From contig JAFCMP010000086.1 of NCBI GenBank assembly GCA_017506865.1, positions 124,001 through 188,000 on the forward strand: a stretch of 64,000 nucleotides of DNA, read 5' to 3'. Every line of letters begins with the position of its first letter. Positions within the stretch are counted from its first letter, which is position 1. Below are positions 22,604 to 37,600 of the stretch, piece after piece. The stretch is from Tribonema minus (taxonomy: Eukaryota; Sar; Xanthophyceae; Tribonematales; Tribonemataceae). The notes below the pieces were generated by a model, which worked only from the letters and a program-made list of their open reading frames with translations, searched no databases and had not been told where the DNA came from. The position numbers and the translations under genes are program-made.

Positions 22604-25600
22604 ATGGTTGCCAGACGATTCGTGCTGGCCTTAGCGCTGCTACTGGCTCTAAACGGAGATGAGCTGCAATGCCACGCCAAGCCGAAGCCAGACGTGATCC
22701 AAGACACCAAGAAGTCGTCATTTTGCACGGTGAGATCGAGTGGCCTCGCTTCTTGCACTGCGGCCTGCTTGCCCGGCCCCCCGTGCCTGAGTGAGTGCCG
22801 ATTGAGAGCACTCGGAATGCGGGCAGGAAGCATTTGCGTGTGGTGCTCGTGCGAGATAAAAGTGTTAACTGGCATGCAATATGCAGCATCCCACTAAGGC
22901 CTCTGATGTCTCACGGCGCTTGTTTTTAGCGAAATGCTGGGTCTGCTTCAAAAGGCGATGCATCGCTGCTTACTTTGAATCTGCCCTCTGTATCAAGTAG
23001 AACATCTAGAACATCAGTGGTGCTAGCTCTATAGCCTTTGTAAGGAGTGAATTCAAGTAACGTCAAAGCCGGATCACCAGATCAGTTGGGTGTTCTGTCC
23101 TTCAGGGTGTGTCAAATCAGCCTATGCAAGCTTGCCATTGCTGTCCTTCATTCATCGGGCACCACATAAATATCTATTCACGCAACCGGTGCAGATTTAC
23201 ACGGAGTGCATGATGTGTGCTTGAATGTATGGCACAGTGTTTTTGAAGCCCAGAGAGTTTAGATGGTACTTCAACATTGAAGGTTGAGCACCACAATGAG
23301 GTCGACGCAGGGCCTGCCAAGTTGACGAGGACTTTCCTCAAGCGCTATTGTGCTGTATTCAGACTCTGAGCGCTGCTATCTTCATCGCATGCGCCTGCAG
23401 AATGGCCTTTTATGTGTGCGTATATGTATAGGTTAGAGTCATGTGTGCAAGACGCATTGGGCATTGATTGCACAGGTTGTGTTCGGGGCATCGTGCAGCG
23501 CCACACGATCGTGGTACGGCCTAACCCTAACCCGAAAGGCAGCCCATTGAAACCGGCTTGTTTGACTCTAGCACTGCAACAAGCAAGTGTAGTAACTACG
23601 GTCAACCCTACATTTGAGTTTCTTGCTGTTCATATCTTCTGTTCGTGCACCTACATGTCCCCTATACTGCCGTGCACATAGTCAGGGAGCTGGTACTACT
23701 TCCGTAACAGCAGTCTCTCCTCACGCTAGCGTATGCTATCACTGTATATATGCAGCTGCAGCATTGGTCACACACTTGCTGACGTAAACCTGCGGCAAAC
23801 GCACTGATGCTGCTAAGCTGCTGCTATATACATGTTGTCGCCCGCAGCCAAGAGGCCAGGGAACAGCATCCTCTAATGACTAGTTTTCTGCAATCACCAT
23901 GTGTCTACAACTGCAATGTCATCACACTTGACAGTGTGAACCTGCAGCATACGCTAATGCTTCTGAATTGCTGCTGTGCCACCCCCTTAACTCTACCCTA
24001 ACCTTCAACGCTAACCTTAAACCCTGATTCTAACCCTAATACCATGCAGCGTGCCGGCATTCCCGACGAAGCCAGAGGGGCCCCCGGCCTGACTGGTCAG
24101 CTGGCCAGCCTGGACACAACGATTGATGAGCACTGCCAACGCGACGTTGTCAACAAGTTCGACAACCATGACAGCAAGACCAGAGGTACACAATCAGGGT
24201 TCAATTGAGGGTTATAATTAGGGTGAGGAGTAGTGAATAGGTGTTGTGACTCGTTTGAAGAGCATTGCCAACGTGGTGTTATTAACAAGTTTGACAATCA
24301 CGACAGCAGAACCAGAGGTATGCAATCAGGGTTCAGATGAGATTTGAAATTAGGGTTAGGAGTACTGATGGGTTTTGTGACTCCTGTGATGAGTATTGCC
24401 AATGTGGTATTGTCGACAAATTTGACAATCACGACAACAAGACAAGAGGTACGCGATTGGGGTAGCGGTTAGGGTTAGGAGTACCGTTAGGGGCCATGCT
24501 CCTTGAGTCTGCTCTGAGATGACTGCTGCAGTGTGTTGAAGTACGCTTTTGTGAGCTGACGCTTGGTGCAACAAGCGCAACACAGCGGTGCTCGCCTACA
24601 ACATCATGCACAATGCCTGACCCCAATCTTGTGCTACGCGTGATTACGCAATGTAGAAAGCAGAACTGCAGCATTCAGCCAAAACTCGTATACATGCCCT
24701 AGACATCACCCATACCCCAATCATGCTCGCGTTGTGCAAATGCTCGGTGCACTTAAGGCCAGGGGTAGGGTTAGGATTAGTGTAAGGCTCAGTGCTCCCT
24801 ACATGCCCTCCAATCACCCCCATTTGCTGTGATGCTCGTGCTGTAGTGATGCTCAGCACTTAGGAGTAGGATTAGGGTTAGGGTTGATGTTAGGGTTAGT
24901 TAAGGCTCAGTGCACCCTACTTCAGAAGTACATGCGTGAGTGGTTGTCGTGGAGACACTTTCAGACTGTCACACGACATGTAGATTCCGTACAGCAAGCT
25001 TCAAGTTAGATGCCATTCACATCTGGGCTTTTCGCGCCCTGAACGAGACAAAGAACTTGCTTACCCTCGAACTCACCCCCATCTGCCGCGATGCTCGTGC
25101 TGTGTTGATGCTCAGTGCAAAAGGCGCACCAGGGGCGACTGGACTGCACCGCCCTGGGCCTCAAACCCAACATGATGAGCTTCAGCTTTACGCACGATGT
25201 GAGTGCAGAAACTTCAACCTGAAGTTGATGAGAGGACGTCAAAAGCAAAGTGCCAGACACAGTGTACATTGTGCTTAGTCGCAGTCGCAGCCGTTGCGCC
25301 AATAATAATGCAACAATTGCAAGTGCAAAGCTGGCATCAGCCGAGGCTTGTGTAGTGGGCCACTGGCCATGGTGTTGCACGTGACATTGAATCTGCATGC
25401 ATTCCTATGCTTAATCACGCAGCAGAATTTCATCTCTAACTCCAGGGCAGCAACTAAAAGCTTGCCACTGGAAAATCATGTACATGGGCCTTGTGCCAAA
25501 GCGTCTCAATGGCGTGTGAGCATTGACAATCACTCGATGTATGTATATGACTTTGCCCAGCACTTCACAAAGTATGTAAAAACTGTTGTTGCGTGCGCTG

Positions 25601-28600
25601 TGTAATCACAGGGGGCAACGTATGACGCATACAGGACAGGATTCCAGGTGTTTGCCGCGATGGGCCACCGATACGTATGGACCGGAGAGTTCAGGACTGG
25701 GGTACGTATCGACTGTATTTCGAAGTATTTCAGTGGTATAACACTACTGTATAATCACACTTCTATTTCATTTGTAGGCTCACTCAGGGCTTCAGTGCAA
25801 CGCCGCATACACAATGCGCAAGTCCCGTACCTTGTTCATTTGCACTCTGTTCACATGGCATTGCCAAATGCAGAGCAAATTACTACATCTTAGTGTCACA
25901 ACTGCACATATGGCAGTCCCCAGCCCATTCTTGCAAGTGCGCTGTCATTGAAGGGGGGCGCTGCAGCGGCACGCATGCAGTTGAAGTTTGGATGCTGCAC
26001 GGTTGAAGTTGGTGGTTTGAAGTTGAGCTTGATGAAGCTGATATGCTCTTCGGCGCTGGCGTAGCGACAACACTCTGATGACACTTTGACATATGTCAGT
26101 GTCCATGGACATTTGCAGTACTGACGAGCACATGAGATGCCCTAACCCTAACGTGCCGCCGCTGCAGTCAGAAGATGTTGAGATGCATGTCGGCGCTCTT
26201 TTGGTCACGCACTGTGCCTTATGCACGATTGAATTAACTGTGCCTTGTGCATGTCTGTTGGGTGATGTAATGTACCGTGCCTCATGCATTGCCTTTGGTG
26301 CTCCCTGAGATCACAGATGGGATTCGTCACGGTGGTCTGGAACGACGCCTGTGAGGCCAGCGTTTTCCACATGGACGTCATTCTGCCGCAGGAAACCGTT
26401 GAAAACACCAGGTACATAGAAGTATGCTTTATGCCACCACACCATACAAACGATACTCCAAGTATGCAAATTGAGGTTGATCCATGCCATGTAAGTGCGT
26501 GCCGCATGCTTCATATGTTGCTGTCTACAAGTAGAAGCCTCGTGTCACATGCATAGTCTCGTTGAAGTTGTGCGCTTCATTCAGATAGCTAAATACGACT
26601 CTACCAGTAGAGCTTCTTGAAGTCTGTGCATCATGTGCAACATGTAACCGACAAGCAGTGGCGCATTCCAGTGGTGCGGCAGGCCACGCTTTGCCATGCA
26701 TGAAACAGGCGACACTTTCGCGCTGGTTCACTGCGCAAGCGCAATGCTCGGGAACCACAGAACAGACGCAACAATACAAAGCGTTTGCCCTGTGCCTGGT
26801 AGTACACAGAAGTGCTCGACTGATGATGAGTGTTGGCGAGCATGTGTGGCAGTGCTCATCAGCCGCGTGACACTAATAAGCACATTTCGGCATTGGCACA
26901 TGAGTCAACGGCATCCCTGCCTGTCTCGTGGATCACTCATGCCTGCCCCTGCGCCACTACTTCAACCTTCACTTCAAATTCTCACTTCAACTGTGGACTC
27001 TCCCCTCTGCTCCGCTGCAGCACCGAGGTCACCAGCGTCCTGACCACGGTGGCGTGCGGACCCGACTCCGGCATTGACAACTGCCTCTGGGTGGCGCAGG
27101 TGCAGAAGGAGATACGGGACGAACACGACGACACACACGACATGCGCAGGTACGCACAGTCACCAAGTAGTAGTACTTTTGCTCATGTAAGCATTGTGAA
27201 CACGGAGGTGCGGAGGACACACTTGCATAGGTGCTGACAGTTACATTTGCTCATTTCAACCGGTGTGAACACGGCGACACACGCGACTTGCACAGGTTCT
27301 CACAGCTGCATCTGCTCGTGTAACTGCATGAATACTACAGTACTTTAAAGTACCACACAGAGAACTTGCCCTGGGTCGTAAATGTAGCCGCTACATGGCG
27401 CTCGCTTGTACTGCGGTGGAGAGATCCGTGGGGTCATATCGTGCGTTGGCAAAGAGCAAGGAGCAACACGGAGCACATGCGTGTGTGCCTGCTCCTAGTG
27501 CGCTGTAACCCGCACCGTTGGTAGACTACTAGACTACTGTCGCTCTGGCTGCCCAAACTCGCCGATGCAAGAGTTGCATCATCTGCGTGTGTAATAACAG
27601 CTGATATTACGTCACTAATCTTTGCAAACAGTTTGATGCTGACATGATGGCATCGCCTGCTGCTGTGTGGTTGGCCCGATCCGTATGGTGAAGTACGTGA
27701 TAAATGCCAACATCGCATGGAGTCTAATATGAAGGCGATGGCGTGATGTGCAGGTCTGTGCGGCAGCTATCAGTGGAGGAGACAGAGGAAGCGGCAGCTA
27801 AGAACGAAGATATCGCTCTGCTGATGGCCCTAATGGCGGGAGATGCGGACGCCCACGCTCACTTCAACAAGCACGGAGGCAGGAGGTGGGAGAGTCACAC
27901 TTGAAGTTCATGCAACGCACAAATGGCTGTTGTAGTCATTGTCTCCAAATTCCGCTGAATTGACAAGCAACGCCGATGCTCACTTCAAAGGCACGGCGAC
28001 AGAAGGTGGGAGAGTCACACTTGAAGTTCGTGCAACGCACAATGGCAGTGGCTGTTGCCTCCAGATTCCATCGAATTGACCAGCCATGCCGATGCTCACT
28101 TCAACAAGGACGGCAGCAGGAGATGCGAGAGTCACACTTGAAGTTCATCCGACACATGATTTGAAGTGGTCTTTGCCTCTAGGTCCTGTTGGTGCGATGC
28201 GCGTCTGTCGGTGTCATGCGTTACGATGGATGCTCTGCCAGACTTGCACTTGCGGTACGCCCGGGCACTGCCAGCATGTCTTTGAAAGTACGTCTTTGTT
28301 GAAGTTTGGTGTTGTGTTTGTCCGATAACAGTGCTGTTCGGTACCGGCCACCGGTCTGCCTTAGCTGCACACGCAAGACACCATGGAGTCAGCTCAAGCA
28401 ATCACGTGCATACAGAGCACTGCTACCACCATTCCACTGATGGCACTAAGGCAGGACAGCGAGAAGTCTGGGCCCTGGCACTAGGGCTAGCGCCAGCTTC
28501 AGAGCTTGGCTTACATTTACGGTCAGGGTAACGGTTGAGTTTCGGAGATTCAATTTGTCATGACTCCACAGAATGTATTCAGAGTGTTTCTGGGTATCAC

Positions 28601-31600
28601 ATTGCAAGCAATGGTGTTCCATCAAGCCTCCTCCCCAACCCCACCCCCCTTGAGTTGCCATGCGTACCCCGCCGATGCTGCTGCTGCTGTGGGCGCGGTT
28701 GGCATTGTTGTGTTCTCAGGCTGGATGGTCAAAAGGCTTTGTTAACCCTAAACCTAACCCTAGGCCTAACCCTAACCCTAACCCTAATTGTTTTTTTGAT
28801 GTTCTTAGGCTGGAGGGTCAGAAGGCTGTGATCATGCCATCCGGCAGGCGTCTCGACGATGGCTCCACAGTCAAGGTCCTGTGGCTGTACAGTAACACCA
28901 GCAAGGCAGCGTGAGTGTTTGAGAAATATTTACACTTCTGAAACGGTCACACTGAACTTGCCGAGCTCAGGGAACCCTTCACAGGGCGTGTGTCACTGAT
29001 GCAGTAGGACCGAAGTGTGCTGCCTCTACAGCTTCCATGCATACAGAAGCAGTAGGCTCAACGCTTTCCGAAGGTACAATTTGGCGGCGGCGGCGTTTGA
29101 GTGGTTGTCGTTGCGACACTTTCAGACTGTCATACGACATGTAGATTCCTTACAGCTAGATGCCAATCATCTGGGCTTTTTCGCGCCCTGAGCGAGAATT
29201 AATAAAAAGTACAACTGCCACAGTGTACTGGCGCGTAGTGGATGACGCGTATTGCTATGAATTGCCCATAGGACTCTGGTCACCAAAGTGCAATGCACAT
29301 ATGCATTAGCTCACAAGCCAGCATTGACCAACATCAGGCTAGTGCACCGGCAGCAGCCGTAGAAGTGGCTGTTTCTGCATGCCAACATCATATGACTTGC
29401 ACAACCATCTGAACGGTCTGTGTGCAGCTAGCAGCATTTGTGATAAAGTCAAAAGACCTTGTGATGTGAGGCCTGACCGTGACCCTAATGTGTGCCCTTA
29501 CCCCGAGTACCGCTATTCTGCTTCCTCAAATTACACAGTGGGTGTTGCATGCCGACATCCCGACCCTTGCACTAACTTTGAAGAATGCCCCCTGCGTTCT
29601 CATGAGCTTCAACTTTAAACTCTCTGTGTTGATGATGCTCAGGTGGGGTGACTCCAGCATGATCTCCCAGATCACTGCGGCAATCGCAACGGCAAATCAG
29701 GCGCTGACCAACAGCAACGCGGGCTTTGTGGTTGAGGGATCGATCCAGTGGGTTGACTACACAGAAGTCAGCCAGACTCAGGCCCTGACGGTGAGGCACT
29801 CATTGAAGTTCAACAATGAAGTTCAAGAGTGAGGTACCAACTTCAAGAGGCATGGAGTCCGTGAGGTATGGCGCTGATGTGTTGTTCACATGCTGATAAC
29901 CCTAGCCCTAGGGCACGGCTACACTGGCACATTGCGCAGACAGACAGTCTGTGAATGTTCGCGGCTGTTGTTAGCAGGGCTGCAAACTGGGCACTGGTGT
30001 CCCCATAGTAATCATGATGTCACCATCACAAGCCAAGGTTCAAGGCAAAGTGGTTTGCTTCATCGATGGTGAGCCTACCTGTGATACCTACGCTTACATT
30101 CAGTGCCCCCTTTGAGCTCTACTGGCTCTGTGTCATGTGTGTCAGCTGATGATGCACGCGGCATGGTTACCCATCTCAAGTGATGACAGAACTGTGGTCT
30201 CAAGGTACCTATACATCTGTAGATGCCCGAAATCAGCCATATACACCGTCTTGTTGTTGCTGCCGCTGGTGCCGTCGCTGCCGCTGCCGCAATACTTTTT
30301 GAATCTGGCAGGATCTCAATGCTGGCGTTATCCCAGGGTACGCTACGCTGCGCAACACATACCAAGCAGATGTGGTCCAGGTCAGTGACTTCTACTCTGA
30401 CTCATGTTGAATATGAGTAGTATTGTCCAACACACAAGTGCACTCATGTCCATCGGGCCTGCCCTTGGGGGTGCTGGTCCTGAGGCATTTGATGTGCAGC
30501 AGTGATGTCAACATACCAATACATGCACACCAATACATACATGGCTCTTCTGCCTTGCGCCCAGGCATACAGACCTCAAGCAAAGCATCACTTGACTGAG
30601 ACTTGCAGAGATACCGCTTGCCCTTTGCTGGCCTTTGACTCGTAAAGTGACAGATTCGTACATTGTTTTTATTGCGTTGTCAGCTCATTGACAAGGGCTG
30701 CAAGTGTCACAGACGTACATGCCTGACCTGCCTCTTGCCACAGCAGCATTCAACACTGTCCCTCGCAAGATTGCAGTTCTGTCACAGAGATTTTGATTCT
30801 ATCTGTGGCTGACCTTTGTCCGCTAATGCGCCGATCGCATGCGTCGCTCTCGCTGCACTGCGCAGCTCATTGTGGAGAGCTGCGAGTACTGCGGCTACGG
30901 CAGCGTCATGGCGCACCTCGACGTCGGATTTGCGGTGAGTCACACAACAACTTCAAGTTATTGAAGTCCATGTCCAACAACAAATGCGACACCGAACGCT
31001 GGTGGTCGGGGGCTTCTGCAACTGTACGAGCGAGAGCGGTATACTTCAAAGTACTACACATGTTTTAATGTGTTGTTGTCCCTGCATATGCTGAAACCAG
31101 ACCCCAGCTGCAGCAAGCTGTTTTTTGTGTGCACGGTACTGTACCACTGCTGCACGATGCACATACAATCGTCAGCTGTGTCGCTGGTGGCACAGCGGTC
31201 AACTCTGATGCTGGGGTAGTTGGTCACGGGCTATGTACGCACAAGTGTTTGTTGAAGTTCTTGTTGAAGTATGTGCAGCTTGAAATGTACGCTCTTACCT
31301 CGTCATGATGTACAGTTGCTACGTGCCTGTCACTTGCAGTCCCAAGACAACTCAGTGGTATGCTCCCCTTGCCTAATCATGATGTACTGTTGTTACGTGC
31401 CTGTCACTTGCAGTCCCAAGCCAACTCGGTGGTGTGCTCCCCTTGCCTAATCATGATGTATTGTTGTTACGTGCCTGTCACTTGCAGTCCCACGCCAACT
31501 CGGTGGTGTGCTCCACTTGCCTAATCATAATGTATTGTTGTTACGTGCCTGTCACCTACAGTCCCAGGCCAACTCGGTGGTGTGCTCCGGCTGCCTGACA

Positions 31601-34600
31601 TCCTTCTCGCACATCCACGAGATTGGCCACAATATGGGACTCCTGCACGACCGCACCTCCCAAGGTGTAACTGCCACCGCAGACTCCGGCACCGACTGGC
31701 CCTACGACTTTGGTTACAGGCAAGCGCACTGTTGCATCTGATTTTGCGCTTTTAAAAACAACCTTCAATTGCAATACGAAATGCTCGGATTCTTGATTAC
31801 GAAGACTTCTGAAACACTTGTGCAGCAGTGTGTGCAGGTGGTGAATTCCACTGTAGTTGATGACACTATGGATTTCGTCTTGCATGCGTGGGGTGTGGAG
31901 CAAGCGCCAGGCGGTGGCTGTTTGGTTATGTGCTCATGTGACCGCATGAGCAGGCTGTGGCTCAAGCTCGTTGTCAGCTCTCACTGGGACGCCACAACTG
32001 CCTAAGTCTGCGAAGCGTCCAACGCACGTCTCACCACAACTACAACTTGCGCACATCTCGCCACAACTTCAAAGTGTAGTTGAAACATGCTCACTAGCTC
32101 GCTGAGATGCCGTAGCACAAGGCAACTGGCCGCAAGCGCTACGCAATGCGAGTAGGTGCACGTCTCCACCAGCGATCGTGCGAGCACACACCTACTTCTT
32201 TGAAGTACAATGTTACAAACTTGCCACTTTGGCAATCGCGTCATTCGGCAGCATCGGGGAGCAGGGGCGGAAGCTGCTGGAGACTGTGGCGACGGAGTAT
32301 GCCAGCAGGATGTCAGTGCCCGGAGGAGCGCGCCCTAAGGCTCTTAAGGGCATCGCCCTGGCGTGCTTAAGCTCGGCACTGTCGGCAGCGCTCCATATGG
32401 CGTACTCTGGCAGTGTCATGACACACATGGCAGAATCCAGGGGGGGGGGCACATGGAGGAGGACGTAGGGGAGGATCCCGAGATGCCATTTGGCGGCGGC
32501 GGCGTTTGAGTGGTTGTCGTTGAGACACTTTCAGACTGTGACACGACATAGAGATTCTGTACAGCAAGCTTCAAGTTAGATGCCATTCATCTGGGCTTTT
32601 TCGCGCCCTGAGCGAGAATTAACAAGAAGTACAATGTAGTCCTGCATGATACTTCACTCCTGTACTTCAAGTTATAACAGCGTGATGTGACATACGTGCC
32701 TACCCCATGTTGCCTCCTCAGGTACTGCGAAACCAACACCACTACCAGCCCCTACTACCGCACCGTCATGGCCTACAGCTGCACATCCGCTGGCCGGGTG
32801 CCCTACTTCTCCAGCCCTAGCATCGTCTACAACACGCTTCCCACTGGCACCGGTATGTTTGTACATGTGTGTCATGTACTCCAACGCTGACAAGCTTGCA
32901 CACAGGACTACCTTGGATATGGTAGTACTGTTTGACTCGTCGCCAATTGCTGCAGCAGTGACAATCACGATTACTAGTGGAAGGAATTCAATTCGACAGC
33001 TCGCCACACCTTGTCGCCTAGAGCTCTGCAACATTTGATTCGTTCTCATGTACATGTGCATGCGCACAGCAGTGCTCGACATCCTATGTATGCATGCATG
33101 TGTGTATGAGTGTATGGCACCCCATGAGAGGCTCTCGCGGGTGTGGTTTATTGCGGCAATCATGGCACTGTTACTAGTGCCAGAGTTAGGGGGCAGGAAG
33201 GAAATGGGGAAGGGCAAAGGTAGGGGAGGGTTGAGACTACGATCAGACATTAAGCTGTCCATTTTAGTCTATTTAGTAGGGGTACTGCCAGAACCTTGCA
33301 GCTACTGTACGAGGACTCTGCCATGACTGCGTGTTTGCATCATCGAGCCACGTTTTGAGACACAAAGTGCACCTCGACATGTGGAATCAGATCGTCTCTG
33401 TGCATGCTGCTCCCTCAGCCTATGACACCAACAGCTACTTGCATGCCTGCCATACCTACCCATCTCAGCATACAATAACAACACTTGCCACCTCATCCGA
33501 CAATCACACTATCAGACTAAGTACATGGACGCTTACGACTGCCAACGCAGCGGATTGCTTCTTGTCACTCCAAGCAACAGTCCACCACGGGCGCTCGCTA
33601 TGCCCCCCCCCGTTCAACTTGACAATTTTCTTTGCCGTTGCGGAAGTTTAAACTGCAGAGCAGTACAAGACACCCTGTGAGTTCAAGGAAAATCTGCGAC
33701 CCCATTGAAGCTACCGACTCGATGCTCGCTACTGAGTACTCGCTGAATACAAGTCCACAAGTACCCACAAGTACACCACGAGTACACCATGAGTACACTG
33801 CCCCCCCCTGTACCCAGCCTGACTTGATAGTGCACTTCTGCTCCTGACTGCACATGATATCCTGGTTCACACTGCCCTCAACCCTAACCCTGACCCTACC
33901 ACTGCTGTTGCCACAGCCTATGACGACAACGCACGCACACTGAGGGCCACCAAGTATACCGTCTCCAACTTCAAGGATGCTTCTGGCACAGGCACCCCTG
34001 CCCCCACCATCACTCCAACCACACGAAAGCCCACTGCCGCACCTACGATGGCTCCCACGCAGCGTGAGTCTTCACATGCTATTTAGGTGCTTGTGGCTTC
34101 AGGCAGGAAAGGCGGCACCCTCGCGCTGCTACCGTCTCTATGATCAAATGTGTCTGGAAAATGGATGCACACGCAGTGGCTATTGCAGGGTCCTTTTCCG
34201 CAGAGTACGTTTGCTGATGCTACCTAGGGTCAATTTGAGGTTCAGATCAGGATCAGGGACATGTTGAAGTTTCGTCCAACCGTAGGGCTGTGTGTCGCGT
34301 ATTTGTGGCGTGCGGCATCTGTCTGCTGCCGTTATGGCAGCCTCTGTAGGTGATGAAATGCATGTACTTAGGGTTAGGGTTAGGCGTGAATGTGCTGTAC
34401 AGCATCAGTATCACCTCTGAAGTGTCTCTCTCACTTCACGCCCCGCAAACCGGCAGGCAACAGGCATAGTCACTGAAGAAATGGGCAGTCACCTTTGATG
34501 GTAGTTACAAAATGCTTTGGTGCTCCAATGACCCGTCTGAAGGGCTGTGGGTACTTGTGCATACTTCAAGTACATAGAGCCTCGTAGATTCGTGTGCCTT

Positions 34601-37600
34601 TTTGCTTGAATGTTGTCGGTGCATTTGAGAAGAAAGCACAGCACGCAAGCCCTGGCACTGTGCGCTGACTCCATTGCTTGTTTGTAACTTTCTGGTCTGT
34701 ATGTTTCTTGCTGCACTCACAATTGCTTATTTGTGACCTTCTGGCTTCCGGTTGCATTCACAGCGACCATCACTGTGCTAGCCCCGTACTACGATTACGT
34801 CTCATCAACGGTGAGTGCTTCAACTCTAGTGCTTCAACTCTGCTCTAAGCAGCATCAGGTACTTGAAGTTGAAGTAGTCACAGCAGACCTAGGGCAACCA
34901 CTGGCATGTACATGCACTTCAAAGTGGTTGCATGAGCTTCAAACAACGACTGGGTAGACTTCAACAGTGAGTTCTTCTGCTCTGCTTTGCAGAAGTGAAA
35001 GTGGTATGCAGGCAGTTGTCACAGCAGACCTAGGCCCACCGCTGGTGTACATACTTTCAAAGAAGTTGCATACACTTCAAGAGGTGTACATAAACTTCAA
35101 GTAGTTGAGGTATCTGGCAGACCTTACTACCGGACGTCTCCACGTGCATTCTAGCCAAAGAACAACTGATAACACAGCTAAAAAAAACAGACCGCCCTCC
35201 CCCTCCCCATCCCCCTTTTTGCCATGAGCACTCTATGAGTAGTGTACCTTTGAAATACAGATGCAACGGATGGCACCATAAGCACAATGGCTGGTCTGAC
35301 CTACCCTAACCCTAATGCCATGATTGCAGCCCAATGCTAGCCTCCAACTCCAGCATATCTCTGCCACGACCGACAAACAGTCTCTGTATCAAGGAGCATA
35401 GCACTGCTGGAGCTGCATGTCATCGTCGACACCTCTGATAAGTTTTGCGCTACGATGAATTACTTTCAAGTGCTTTAAAGCATCGTCAATCTCCAGCCAC
35501 ATGGCGTCTGCGCTTTATTTGTAGCGGCAAGTTGCTGCTGAAACCTGATTACCTGCGCACCACGTACTGTGTGTGTGGCCCTCAACCCTAACCCTAACCC
35601 TACCTCTGATCCTTACCCCAACCCTCAACCTAGATTCTCTATCATGCGGTGCACCTTGTCTGCCGATGCAGGTGATTGGGCAGAACACCAACTACTATGA
35701 CACGACAGTCAAGAATTGCCATCCAGAGCACTAGCCTTAACCCTGATTCTGAACACCGCGCGGACCTGTATGCATGGCCCTCTACCCTAAACGTAACCCT
35801 AAACGTAACCCTACCCCAACCCTAACCCTATTCCTGAACTCTTTGTCACCCGTTGCACCTTGTAGGTGATCGGGCAAAACACCAACTACTATGACACGAC
35901 AGTCAAGAACCAGGTCAGCTCGGCATTCAGGGGCGAGCAGGTATGTCACTGTGAATCCTCTTCAAATCGAAATAAACTGCATGGTGCACTTGAAAAAAAA
36001 ATGTGACCCGATGCATGGCATGTGTGCGGCTCTAACGTGCGCGATTTGGTCAAACCCCGGCTTGCGGCAGTGTTGTGCCATTTCAGTTTGTCTCTTTGCG
36101 CGCGTGCCCATAGGAAATTCAGTCGCATGAAAACTCCGCTGTTACTTGTATGCACCACTGCATTGTTCCGAAGGGCACATCGCGCACATTTTTTGCATGC
36201 TGCTGGTGCCGGAAACAGCACTGCTGCCCCCAACAAACCTAACAACGCCAGTGTTGCTGCGGACCCAAATGGGATTGTCACATGTGCTTGAAGCTTATAC
36301 ATGTATGCTTGCCTGACTCCCGTCACATGTGCTTGAAGCTTATACACGTATGCTTGCCTGACTCCCATCTGGGTACTTCATTCACTTCCGCTCGATAACG
36401 GAAACCCCTGGGCTATCCTGCACCATGTGATAAACAACACGTATGCTCTTGGTGAGCTTTGTGTATGCTTTCCCCGCTGGGAGGTCTCGAGCATTCGCAC
36501 GCACTCACAAAACTGAATAATGATGTTTCTGCCCTGGTATGTAACTTCAACTGATGGTTCTCCCCTGGTATGTAACTTCAACTGCTGCAGGGCGTCGACA
36601 CCACCACCACCACTCTCCAGAACGCCGCCGCCACTGAGTGGGTGCAGTACACGCAAGCCTTCCCTGGTGGTTACTATGATGTCAGCATGGTGGCTTCGTG
36701 CTCCGACACGCGCAAGGGCAAGACGGGGACAGTGTCTCTCAAGGTCTTCTCGTCGCCTGGGGTGGTGGCTGCTGGCACAGGTATGCAATTTCAAACTTGA
36801 AGTCATCGGCATGGGTGGATTTTACTGATCATGGCAGCTTGATCTGGTTGTGCAGCGCATAAATCTGTGCATGGGCAACATGCGCCTGTCAGCTGAGTCT
36901 ACAGATGCGCTGTGAGTATACACGGTGCACGAGTGTAAGAGCTGCATAATTTCTTGCATGGTCACGAGGTTTCTGCCCCCCAAGTGCAAATAAGTAGATG
37001 AAGTACTTTGAAGTGCATATCCGCACTCCAACGTGAGAGCTGTGTCTCATTGCACATATCACTGCAGGTTGTAGACCATTCCGCAGCAGAGTGGGGCTTA
37101 GGGTTATGGTATGCAGTGCACTACCACGCATGTACATGAATGCATGAATGTTGTCATGGCACACCTGATGTGATGCCTGGGCTTTCTTAGGGCGGGGATT
37201 AGGGTTAGGGCTAGAGTCAGGGTAAGGGATAGATAGTGTGCTGCCCCCTGCCTGCCCCTGATACCCATACCTGCCCCTGATCTGACCCTCACGCGGTGCA
37301 CTTGCCGCACTTTTGCGCTGCAGCAACCACAACGCTGTCTTTCGTCACGACACAGAGCCTCAGCACATACGCCACTAAGAAGGTCGCCACCAACGTATAC
37401 ATACCCGGCGGCACCATGATCCTGCGCCTCACCATGGGTACAGGTGATGATGACTTATTGTTATGAAGCATAGCTTTCCACGTTCAAGCTCTCTTGCTCT
37501 GCTACAATGGAAAACGGTTCGTCATTGAGCGTCTTTACGCCTCGAACGCTAAAAGCTTGCACGTAGAAGTCTTTCCGACCAAGTGGTTATGGTGGCACTG

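Larger units (their letters stand above)
31720..32721 (+). other. GC-AG intron containing retroelement remnant
   Basis: The exon 12 end TACAG is followed by GCAAGC, and no GT gives the required phase. Joining TAC AG with G TAC TGC at 32722 restores the family sequence DFGYRYCETN. The rest of the donor matches the consensus. This 1,002-bp intron contains a LINE-like coding remnant (32178-32465) and R1 copy G. Confidence 0.85.

Noticed and set aside
31318-31591. Regular 74-bp direct repeats as a CRISPR array
   Set aside because: The repeated unit includes the exon start itself with no unique spacers, in a eukaryotic intron.
35330-35410. Possible extra metalloprotease exon after TTGCAG at 35329
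   Set aside because: The frame stops at TAG without a donor, and exons 15 and 16 already join in phase.
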